Assembly: GCF_003289645.1 (NCBI RefSeq)
Contig: NZ_QLYX01000009.1
Coordinates: forward strand, 124,001 to 188,000
DNA length: 64,000 bases
Reading direction: 5' to 3'
DNA from: Actinomadura craniellae
GTDB taxonomy: Bacteria; Actinomycetota; Actinomycetes; Streptosporangiales; Streptosporangiaceae
Shown here: piece by piece, positions 8,964 to 15,729 of the stretch
Layout: every line of letters begins with the position of its first letter
How positions within the stretch are numbered: the stretch's first letter is position 1
Translations under genes and position numbers: made by a program
Notes under the pieces: generated by a model
Database searches by the model: none
The model's input: the letters and a program-made list of their open reading frames with translations, nothing else
Told to the model about the DNA's origin: nothing

Positions 8964-9064
8964 ACGCGCCCGGCGGCTTCCCGGAGCCGGCCCGGGGCGC
9001 CCGCCTTGCCGGGCGATGGGTGGACCGGCCCGGGCCGGCCGGCCGCCTGGCCGGTGACCGATGA
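8960..9064 (+). CDS. 34-residue coupled small ORF of unknown function
   Basis: ATG 8960 overlaps the ChsH1-like stop as ATGA, and the TGA at 9062-9064 overlaps the next gene's ATG as ATGA, so ribosomes could pass through all three frames without a gap. The peptide is Gly/Pro/Arg-rich (begins MNAPGGFPEPARG, ends GRLAGDR) with no recognisable domain. It occupies the usual place of ltp2 in steroid side-chain operons and could be a remnant, a coupling leader or a real microprotein. No ribosome site of its own is obvious; translation would depend on the overlap. Confidence 0.4.
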   Translation: MNAPGGFPEPARGARLAGRWVDRPGPAGRLAGDR

Positions 9065-9870
9065 ACGCGGGCGACTGGCAGGGCCGCGACCTGGGCGAGC
9101 GCACCGTCGGCTACGACGAGCGGGACGCGATCCTGTACGCGCTCGCGGTCGGCGCCCGGGCCACCGACCTGGACCTGGTGTACGAGGAGCGGCTGCGGGT
9201 GCTGCCCACGTTCGCGCTCACCCGGGCGCAGTGGGCCCCCGACGCCCTCGGCGCGCTGGGCGCCTTCGACCCCCGCACCGCGGTGCACGGCGCGCAGCGG
9301 CTGCGGGTGCACGCCCCGCTGCCGAGGTCCGGCGAGCTGACGATGGCGGCGCGGGTCGCGGAGGTGTGGGACAAGGGCGCCGCCGCGGTCTTCGAGGTCG
9401 AGGTGGACAGCGACCACTTCACCGCCACCTGGGTGCTGTTCGCCCCCGGCCGCGGCGGCTTCGGCGGCGACCGGGGCCCGTCCGCCCCGAGGCGTCCGGC
9501 GGAGCGGCCCGGCCACGAGCTGCGGCTGGACACCTCGACCGAGCAGGCCGCGCTCTACCGTCTGCTCGGCGACCGGCACGCCATGCACATCGACCCTGCG
9601 GCGGCGAAGGAGACCGGGATGCCCCGCCCCTTCATGCACGGCCTGTGCACCCTGGCCGCGCTGACCCTGCCGCTGGCCGCGGCCGCGGGCGCCCACCCGG
9701 CCGACCTCGCCGAACTGGAAGGCAGGTTCGCCGCCCCGGTGTTCCCCGGCGACCGGCTCCGCACGGACGGTTGGGCCGACGGGGACGCGATCAGGTTCGA
9801 GGCCGCCGCGGACGGCGGCCCGGTGATCTCCGGCGGCCGGCTCCGCTTCCACCCGGCGGGTTCGCCGTAA
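9061..9870 (+). CDS. double hot-dog enoyl-CoA hydratase (MaoC / R-hydratase 2 type)
   Basis: A 269-residue protein with two hot-dog folds. The C-terminal half carries the hydratase-2 motif GDRHAMHIDPAAAKETGMP followed by FMHGLCTLA, with the catalytic Asp-His pair (GD and MH) retained. The N-terminal half is degenerate, as in eukaryotic-type hydratase 2, peroxisomal MFE-2 and the mycobacterial Rv3538 group. The reaction is hydration of trans-2-enoyl-CoA to (R)-3-hydroxyacyl-CoA, often of steroid side chains. ATG 9061 overlaps the stop of the 34-codon frame. It closes the co-directional operon; the next gene is convergent. Confidence 0.86.
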   Translation: MNAGDWQGRDLGERTVGYDERDAILYALAVGARATDLDLVYEERLRVLPTFALTRAQWAPDALGALGAFDPRTAVHGAQRLRVHAPLPRSGELTMAARVAEVWDKGAAAVFEVEVDSDHFTATWVLFAPGRGGFGGDRGPSAPRRPAERPGHELRLDTSTEQAALYRLLGDRHAMHIDPAAAKETGMPRPFMHGLCTLAALTLPLAAAAGAHPADLAELEGRFAAPVFPGDRLRTDGWADGDAIRFEAAADGGPVISGGRLRFHPAGSP

Positions 9871-9987
9871 ATGGGGCGGGGCGGGTTCCCCGGCGGTCCG
9901 AGGGCGTCCCTCCGGCGTCGTGATCCATGGATGCGGGAAGGTTCCGGGGCGTCGGCCCGGCCGGCCGGGTGAAAGCCCGCGAACCCG

Positions 9988-10785
9988 TCAGGGCGAGCGG
10001 TTCCCGTCGTGCTCCGAGACCTGCCCCTGATCGAGGTGCGTCGCGACGTACCGGGCGGGAACCTCGCCCCCGCCGTGCACGGCGAGGTCGGCCCCGGTGA
10101 CGTAGGACGCCAGGTCGCTCGCCAGGTAGAGGCAGGTGTTCGCCACGTCGTCGGGCACCGCCATCCGGCCCATCGGGATCAGCCCGGCGACGGCCGCGCC
10201 CCCGTCCGCGCCGTAGACGTGCGCCGCGGCCTCGGTGCGGATCAGCCCGACGGTGACGTGGTTGACCCGCACCCGGGGCGACCACTCCAGCGCCAGCGCC
10301 CGGGTGAGGGCCAGCAGCCCCGCCTTGGCGGCGGTGTACGCCGCGGTGCCCGGCTGCGGGTCGTGCGCGGAGACGCTGCCGATGTTGATGATCGAGCCGC
10401 CGGTCTCCTGCTCCTGCATCACCGCGTTGGCGGGCTGCGCCACGTAGAACGGGGCGAGCAGGTTCAGCGCCACGATCCGCTCCACGAACCGGGGCGAGAC
10501 CGTTGCCGCGTCCGCGTCGGGCGAGCCGCCGGCGTTGTTGACGAGCACGTCCAGCCGGCCGAGCCGGTCGGCCGCCTCCGCCACCAACCCGGCCGCGGCC
10601 GTGGCGTCCCGGATGTCGGCCGGGACGAAGTGCGCCGTCCGCCCGCCGGCGGCGGGCAGGACCTGCGGCTCGTTGCGCCCGCCGACGGCCACCTCGGCCC
10701 CCGCGGCCAGGAACCGTTCGGCGATCACAAACCCGATGCCCTTGGTCCCACCGGTGATCAGCACCGCCCGGCCGCTGAAGTCCAT
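9988..10785 (-). CDS. SDR-family oxidoreductase
   Basis: A 265-residue classical SDR with TGGTKGIG cofactor loop, NNAGGS, a GSVSAHD segment providing the serine, and YTAAK. ATG 10785 is preceded by GGGAGG at 9 nt spacing; the open frame further upstream has no SDR-like content. A copy of the cluster palindrome (TACCGATCACCGGGA) lies 78-92 bp upstream. NAD(P)-dependent alcohol/ketone oxidoreductase; the substrate is unknown, though acyl-CoA or steroid metabolism is likely from position. Confidence 0.87.
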   Translation of the reverse strand: MDFSGRAVLITGGTKGIGFVIAERFLAAGAEVAVGGRNEPQVLPAAGGRTAHFVPADIRDATAAAGLVAEAADRLGRLDVLVNNAGGSPDADAATVSPRFVERIVALNLLAPFYVAQPANAVMQEQETGGSIINIGSVSAHDPQPGTAAYTAAKAGLLALTRALALEWSPRVRVNHVTVGLIRTEAAAHVYGADGGAAVAGLIPMGRMAVPDDVANTCLYLASDLASYVTGADLAVHGGGEVPARYVATHLDQGQVSEHDGNRSP

Positions 10786-10862
10786 CGCCGCGTTCCTCCC
10801 TGGAGCGGTTCGGTCAGACCCCTCGGAGGGTAGGGACGGGCGCCCCGTCGGCGGGCGGCGAG

Positions 10863-10877
10863 TACCGATCACCGGGA
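10863..10877. promoter_or_regulatory. single degenerate copy of the cluster palindrome
   Basis: TACCGATCACCGGGA matches the 15-bp palindrome at 1917 in 13 of 15 positions. It sits between the SDR start (10785) and the stop of the winged-helix gene (10885), so it would act on the SDR promoter. The 16-mer beginning one base earlier (GTACCGATCACCGGGA) recurs exactly at 11992-12007. Confidence 0.4.
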
Positions 10878-10884
10878 TCGGGGC

Positions 10885-11964
10885 TCAGCCGCCCGCCGGG
10901 TCCGGCGGCCCGACCGCCAGTTCGGTGCGCAGCCCGAGGAAACGGCCCAGGCCGTCGGCCTCGCGGGCGAGCAGGTCGCTGATCTGGTCGGCGAGCGGGG
11001 CGAGCGGCCGCACGGTGATCTCCAGCCGGCCGGCGGTGCGCCGGGGCCGCCAGGTGGCCGCCACCCGCCCGTCGGCGAGCAGCACCGGACGGCTCGAATG
11101 GATCACCGGCCGGTAGGACGCGGGGGCCGCCCACGCCAGGGTGGACGCCCACCCCAGCAGGTACTCGTCCCAGATCGGCAGCAGCCGGACCACCGGCTCG
11201 GCGACCGGGTCCGCCGCGTCGGCACCGGCCGTCCACAGCCCCGGGGAGACCTCGGTGAGCTCCGCGGCGATCGCCCGCCAGCCGGTCTCGGCGTCCCGCA
11301 GCGGCAGCCCCGACCAGGCGGCCAGGTCGCGCGGCCCGGCGGGGGCGTGTGCGCGCAGGTAGCGGCGGGCCAGCTCGGCCAGGGCCCGCTCCCGGTCGGT
11401 CTCGACGGGGACGGGCGAGCCGAGCCAGTCGGCGGCGTGCACGTACGTCGGCCGGTTGGAGCGGTCGGGGCCGAAGACGAGCAACCCCGCCCGGGCCGCG
11501 AGCACCGCCAGATGCACGATCGCCTGCCCTTCGGCGGGCAGCCCCCCGGCGGCCAGCCGCTCGCCCAGTTCCGCCTTGGTCAGCGGGCCCTGCCCGGCCA
11601 GCGCCCGGTCCACCGCCCGCACGGCCTCGGCCTCGCCGATCCGGACGCCCAACTGCCCCAACCGCCGCAGCGAGTCCACAGGACCGGAGCGGATCAGCGG
11701 GAACAGCCACGGCAGGTCCGCGGCGGCGATCAGGTGGATGGTGCCGCGCGGCCCCCAGATCCGGACCACCGACCGCTCGTCGCGGGCGGCCCGGAGATCG
11801 GCGGCGGTGACCGCCGGCATCCGGGCGTGCAGGGCGATCGGGAACGCGGCGATGTCCTGCGCCTGCACGGCGAGCAGCCGCCGGACCGTCTCGGTGACGC
11901 CGCCCGATGCGGGGCGGTGCAGGAGCTGGGCGCGTACCCGGAGGGCGTGGGCGTCATCGGTCAC
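10885..11964 (-). CDS. winged-helix DNA-binding protein, AlkZ/YcaQ (HTH_42) family
   Basis: A 359-residue member of the HTH_42 family, whose studied members AlkZ and YcaQ are DNA glycosylases acting on bulky or crosslinked adducts. VQAQDIAAFPIALHARM near residue 40 holds the Gln-x-Gln motif characteristic of the AlkZ active site, and IWGPRGTIHLIAAADLPWL matches the conserved strand-helix region. I chose GTG 11964 (VTDDAHAL) because upstream sequence is intergenic in character and a TAnnnT element is absent; GGAGG is about 17 nt away, so the start is uncertain. It is divergent from the FadD3-like gene. A repair role in a catabolic cluster is unexpected. Confidence 0.78.
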   Translation of the reverse strand: MTDDAHALRVRAQLLHRPASGGVTETVRRLLAVQAQDIAAFPIALHARMPAVTAADLRAARDERSVVRIWGPRGTIHLIAAADLPWLFPLIRSGPVDSLRRLGQLGVRIGEAEAVRAVDRALAGQGPLTKAELGERLAAGGLPAEGQAIVHLAVLAARAGLLVFGPDRSNRPTYVHAADWLGSPVPVETDRERALAELARRYLRAHAPAGPRDLAAWSGLPLRDAETGWRAIAAELTEVSPGLWTAGADAADPVAEPVVRLLPIWDEYLLGWASTLAWAAPASYRPVIHSSRPVLLADGRVAATWRPRRTAGRLEITVRPLAPLADQISDLLAREADGLGRFLGLRTELAVGPPDPAGG

Positions 11965-11992
11965 CGGCCCAGGGTCCCAGCCCTCCGGCAGG

Positions 11993-12007
11993 TACCGATC
12001 ACCGGGA
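11993..12007. promoter_or_regulatory. degenerate cluster palindrome in the divergent promoter
   Basis: TACCGATCACCGGGA, identical to the site at 10863. It lies 29 bp before the AlkZ-like start (11964, leftward) and 67 bp before the FadD3-like start (12074, rightward), so it could control both. Confidence 0.42.
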
Positions 12008-12073
12008 CGGGCGGGTGCGGTCCGGCATCCCCGGCGGCACCATGGCGGCACCGACCGGCGGCCAGGAGAGCTC

Positions 12074-13636
12074 ATGACCACCAGCGACGCGTTGACGATC
12101 CCCGGCCTGCTGGAGCGGGCCGCCCGCGAGTTCCCGGACCTGGAGGCCGTGGTGGACGGCCCGGTCCGGCTGACCTACGCCGAACTGCACGACCGGGTCC
12201 GGGCGGCGGCGCGGTCCTTCGCCGCGCTCGGCGTCGCGCCCGGGGACCGGATCTCGATCTGGGCGCCGAACGGGCACCGGTGGGTGGTGACCGCGCTGGG
12301 CGCGGTCGGCGCCGGAGCGGCCCTGGTCCCGATCAACACCCGGTACAAGGGCGACGAGGCCCGCTGGGTGCTCGCCCGCGGCGGCGTGCGCGCCCTCTTC
12401 GTCGAGGACGGTTTCCTCGGCAACGACTACCTCGCCATGCTCGACGAGGGGGAGGGGCGCCCGCCGGCGCTGGAGACCGTGGTCGCCTACGACGACGCGG
12501 CCGTCCCCGGCACGACGGGCTGGGCGGACTTCCTCGCCACGGGCGAGCGCGTCCCCGCGGAGCGGGCCGCGGCCCGCTGGGCGGCGGTGACCCCCGGGGA
12601 CGTCGCGGACGTGCTGTTCACCTCCGGCACCACCGGCCGCCCCAAGGGCGTGCTGTGCACCCACGAGCAGGACGTCCGGACCTTCGCGGCCTGGTGCGGC
12701 CGGACCGGCCTGTCCCGCGGCGACCGCTACCTGATCGTCAACCCGCTGTTCCACTCCTTCGGCTACAAGGCCGGGGTGCTCGCCTGCCTGCTCCAGGGGG
12801 CGACCATGGTGCTCCAGCGGGTGTTCGAGCCCGCCGAGACCATGCGCCTGGTGGAGGCCGAGCGGATCACCGTGCTGCCCGGCCCGCCCACCCTCTACAC
12901 CTCGATGCTCGACGCCCCCGAACGCGCCCGGTTCGACCTGTCCTCGCTGCGCCTGGCGGTGACCGGCGCCGCCACCGTCCCCGTGGAACTGGTGCGCCGC
13001 ACCCGGGCCGAACTGTTCCCGCAGGTGGTCACCGCCTACGGCCTCACCGAGTCCTGCGGCACGGTCACCTCCTGCTCGCTGGAGGACGACGACGAGACCG
13101 TGGCGACCACCTCCGGCCGCCCCATCGAGGGGGTCGAGGTCGCGGTGGTGGACGCCTGGGGCGACCCGGTCCCGGCGGGGGAGGACGGCGAGGTCCTGGT
13201 CCGCGGCTACAACGTGATGCTCGGCTACCTCGACGACCCGGCGGCCACGGCCGAGGCGGTCCGCGACGGCTGGCTGGTGACCGGAGACCGCGGCCGGCTC
13301 GACGCCCGCGGCAACCTGACCATCACCGGCCGCTCCAAGGACATGTACGTCGTCGGCGGCTTCAACGTCTACCCCGCCGAGGTCGAGGACACCCTCGCCC
13401 GGCACGATTCGGTCGCCGAAGCGGCCGTCATCGGCGTCCCCGACCCCCGGCTGGGCGAGGTCGGCCGCGCGTACGTGGTGCTGCACCCGGACACGAAGGC
13501 GACGGTCGAGACACTGATCGAGCACTGCCGCGCCCGCCTGGCGAACTTCAAGGTCCCCCGCGAGGTCGTCTTCGTGGAGGGTCTGCCGAGGAACGCCATG
13601 GGCAAGGTCCAGAAGACCGAGCTCCCGTCCCGCTGA
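12074..13636 (+). CDS. fadD3: acyl-CoA synthetase, FadD3-like
   Basis: A 520-residue ANL ligase. P-loop FTSGTTGRPKGVLCTHEQ, then NPLFHSFGYKAGVLACLLQ, VLPGPPTLY, YGLTESCGTVTSC, WLVTGDRG, GGFNVYPAEVED and PRNAMGKVQKTEL follow mycobacterial FadD3 almost segment for segment as I recall it. FadD3 activates the indanedione propanoate HIP left after steroid A/B-ring breakdown. ATG 12074 has GGAGAG about 5 nt upstream. The downstream crotonase has a KstR2-like operator, consistent with a HIP-catabolic assignment, although other HIP genes (ipdAB, fadE30) are not in the window. A different acid substrate remains possible. Confidence 0.8.
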   Translation: MTTSDALTIPGLLERAAREFPDLEAVVDGPVRLTYAELHDRVRAAARSFAALGVAPGDRISIWAPNGHRWVVTALGAVGAGAALVPINTRYKGDEARWVLARGGVRALFVEDGFLGNDYLAMLDEGEGRPPALETVVAYDDAAVPGTTGWADFLATGERVPAERAAARWAAVTPGDVADVLFTSGTTGRPKGVLCTHEQDVRTFAAWCGRTGLSRGDRYLIVNPLFHSFGYKAGVLACLLQGATMVLQRVFEPAETMRLVEAERITVLPGPPTLYTSMLDAPERARFDLSSLRLAVTGAATVPVELVRRTRAELFPQVVTAYGLTESCGTVTSCSLEDDDETVATTSGRPIEGVEVAVVDAWGDPVPAGEDGEVLVRGYNVMLGYLDDPAATAEAVRDGWLVTGDRGRLDARGNLTITGRSKDMYVVGGFNVYPAEVEDTLARHDSVAEAAVIGVPDPRLGEVGRAYVVLHPDTKATVETLIEHCRARLANFKVPREVVFVEGLPRNAMGKVQKTELPSR

Positions 13637-13657
13637 CCCGTGCGCGGGCGGGCTGGT

Positions 13658-14509
13658 TCAGGAGGTGGGGGTGGGTTTTTCGGCGGCGGACTTCATGCTC
13701 TTGGGGTCCATGCCGGCCAGGGAGTCGGTGGAGGTCTCGGCGTTGTGGGCGTGGGCGAGGTGGTGCAGGCCGAAGACCGCGTCCATGCCGGTCTGCATGC
13801 CCTGGAGGTCCTCGGCCTGGTTGACGGCCTTCTTGGTGAGGGCGAGGCCCATCCGCGGCATGGTCGCGATGCGCTCGGCCAGCGCCAGGGTCTCGGTCTC
13901 CAGGTCGGCGCGCGGGACCACCCGGTTGATCATGCCGACCTGGTAGGCGCGTTCGGCGGGCATCCGGTCGCCGGTGTAGAGGAACTCCTTGGCGATCCGC
14001 GGGGGCATCGCCCAGGGGTGGGCGAAGTACTCCACGCCGGGGATGCCCATCCGGACCACCGGGTCGGCGAAGAAGGCGTCGTCGGAGGCGACGATCAGGT
14101 CGCAGATCCAGGCGAGCATCAGCCCGCCGGCGATGCACGCGCCCTGCACCATCGCGACCATCGGCTTGGGGACCTCCCGCCACCGCCGGCACATGCCCAG
14201 GTACACCTCGGACTCGCGGGCGAAGCGGCTCTCGGCGCCGGCCTTGCCCACGTGGTCCCACCACAGGCCGGCCCTGCGGTCGAAGGAGATGTCGGCGTCC
14301 CGGCCGGGGGTGCCGATGTCGTGCCCGGCGGAGAAGTGCTTGCCGGCGCCGGCCAGCACGATCACCTTGACCTCGTCGTCGGCCGCGGCCCGGTAGAAGG
14401 CCTCGTCCAGTGCGTAGGTCATCGCGGAGTTCTGCGCGTTGCGGTACTCCGGGCGGTTCATGGTGACCACCGCCACGGGCCCGCGCCGCTCGTACTGCAC
14501 CACGCTCAT
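13658..14509 (-). CDS. crotonase/enoyl-CoA hydratase-family protein lacking both usual catalytic glutamates
   Basis: A 283-residue crotonase-fold protein. The first oxyanion-hole segment HFSAGHDIG and the second (CIAGGLMLAWICDLIVA) are clear. At the two positions where enoyl-CoA hydratases carry catalytic Glu (GGGCE and FGxPE), this protein has Met (AGGLM) and Val (FADPV), so simple hydratase chemistry is doubtful. The length is slightly above the family norm through a C-terminal tail (HNAETSTDSLAGMDP). ATG 14509 is preceded by AGAGGAG. It is convergent with the FadD3-like gene, and a CTAnCAA-N4-TTGnTAG palindrome lies 17 bp upstream. Confidence 0.84.
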   Translation of the reverse strand: MSVVQYERRGPVAVVTMNRPEYRNAQNSAMTYALDEAFYRAAADDEVKVIVLAGAGKHFSAGHDIGTPGRDADISFDRRAGLWWDHVGKAGAESRFARESEVYLGMCRRWREVPKPMVAMVQGACIAGGLMLAWICDLIVASDDAFFADPVVRMGIPGVEYFAHPWAMPPRIAKEFLYTGDRMPAERAYQVGMINRVVPRADLETETLALAERIATMPRMGLALTKKAVNQAEDLQGMQTGMDAVFGLHHLAHAHNAETSTDSLAGMDPKSMKSAAEKPTPTS

Positions 14510-14525
14510 GGGGACTCCTCTTTTT

Positions 14526-14543
14526 CTAACAAGTGTTTGGTAG
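14526..14543. promoter_or_regulatory. KstR2-like palindromic operator
   Basis: CTAACAAGTGTTTGGTAG is an inverted repeat CTAnCAA-N4-TTGnTAG. Its core AACAAGTGTTTGGT matches the published KstR2 motif AnCAAGnnCTTGnT except one base. It starts 17 bp upstream of the crotonase ATG on its coding strand. KstR2 is the TetR repressor of HIP (late steroid) catabolism. No kstR2 gene is in the window. Confidence 0.5.
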
Positions 14544-14582
14544 GGTAACCCACCCGCGCGCCGCCGGGAAGGCGCCGGGCCG

Positions 14583-14609
14583 GGGAATGGGCGCCCCTCT
14601 ATGCTGGTT
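14583..14609 (+). promoter_or_regulatory. SigR-type promoter (GGGAAT-N18-GTT)
   Basis: GGGAAT at 14583-14588 and GTT at 14607-14609 are separated by exactly 18 bp, the consensus for SigR/SigH thiol-oxidative-stress promoters. It points to the flavin oxidoreductase at 14650, giving a leader of about 35 nt with a GGGGGA ribosome site. A second perfect match in this window lies upstream of the sigR gene itself. Confidence 0.65.
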
Positions 14610-14649
14610 AGATAGTTGAAATTTCCACTACTTGCCAGGGGGACGACAC

Positions 14650-15726
14650 ATGCAGTTCGGGGTCTTCACGGTCGGGGACGTCACCCCCGACCCGACGAAC
14701 GGCCGCACGCCGACCGAGGCCGAGCGCATCAAGGCGATGGTGACGATCGCGCTGAAGGCCGAGGAGGTGGGCCTGGACGTCTTCGCCACCGGCGAGCACC
14801 ACAACCCGCCGTTCGTGCCGTCCTCACCGACCACCATGCTCGGGTACATCGCGGCCCGCACGGAACGGCTCGTCCTGAGCACCGCCACCACGCTGATCAC
14901 CACCAACGACCCGGTGAAGATCGCCGAGGACTACGCGATGCTGCAACACCTGGCCGACGGCCGGGTGGACCTGATGATGGGCCGCGGCAACACCGGACCC
15001 GTCTACCCCTGGTTCGGGCAGGACATCCGCAACGGCATCCCCCTCGCCGTCGAGAACTACGCCCTGCTGCACCGGCTGTGGCGCGAGGACGTCGTGGATT
15101 GGGAAGGCCGTTTCCGCACCCCGCTCCAGTCCTTCACCGCCACACCCCGCCCCCTGGACGGCATCCCGCCGTTCGTCTGGCACGGCTCCATCCGCAGCCC
15201 CGAAATCGCCGAACAGGCCGCCTACTACGGCGACGGGTTCTTCGCGAACCACATCTTCTGGCCCAAAGAGCACTTCATGCGCCTGATCGAGCTGTATCGC
15301 CGGCGCTTCGAGCACTACGGGCACGGCTCGGCCGACCAGGCGATCGTCGGCCTGGGCGGGCAGGTGTTCATGCGGAAGAACTCCCAGGACGCGGTCAAGG
15401 AGTTCCGCCCCTACTTCGACAACGCCCCGGTGTACGGGGGCGGCCCGTCGCTGGAGGAGTTCACCGAGCAGACCCCGCTCACCGTCGGCAGCCCGCAGCA
15501 GGTGATCGACAAGACCCTCACCTTCCGCCAGCACTTCGGCGACTACCAGCGGCAGCTCTTCCTGATGGACCACGCCGGCCTGCCCCTCAAGACCGTCCTG
15601 GAACAGCTCGACATCCTCGGCGAGGAGGTGATCCCGGTGCTGCGCAAGGAGTTCGCCGCGCTGCGCCCGGCCCACGTCCCCGAGGCCCCCACCCACGCCT
15701 CCCTGCGCGCCGCCCGCGCCGGGTAG
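14650..15726 (+). CDS. LLM-class flavin-dependent oxidoreductase, CE1758 family
   Basis: A 358-residue luciferase-like TIM-barrel monooxygenase or reductase. MQFGVFTVGDV, ATGEHHNPPF, SPTTMLGYIAARTERL, then LADGRVDLMMGRGNTGP and IRSPEIAEQAAYYGDGFF follow the CE1758-type family closely. Reduced flavin (FMNH2 or F420H2) is the expected cofactor; the substrate is unknown. ATG 14650 follows GGGGGA at 6 nt. A perfect SigR promoter sits upstream, so it is probably induced by disulfide or electrophile stress. It ends 3 bp before the stop of the convergent 2060-codon gene. Confidence 0.88.
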   Translation: MQFGVFTVGDVTPDPTNGRTPTEAERIKAMVTIALKAEEVGLDVFATGEHHNPPFVPSSPTTMLGYIAARTERLVLSTATTLITTNDPVKIAEDYAMLQHLADGRVDLMMGRGNTGPVYPWFGQDIRNGIPLAVENYALLHRLWREDVVDWEGRFRTPLQSFTATPRPLDGIPPFVWHGSIRSPEIAEQAAYYGDGFFANHIFWPKEHFMRLIELYRRRFEHYGHGSADQAIVGLGGQVFMRKNSQDAVKEFRPYFDNAPVYGGGPSLEEFTEQTPLTVGSPQQVIDKTLTFRQHFGDYQRQLFLMDHAGLPLKTVLEQLDILGEEVIPVLRKEFAALRPAHVPEAPTHASLRAARAG

Positions 15727-15729
15727 CGG

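Noticed and set aside
13658-14509. echA20 assignment for the crotonase
   Set aside because: Sequence and length differ from the EchA20 I remember and both catalytic Glu positions are changed; only the neighbourhood suggests it.
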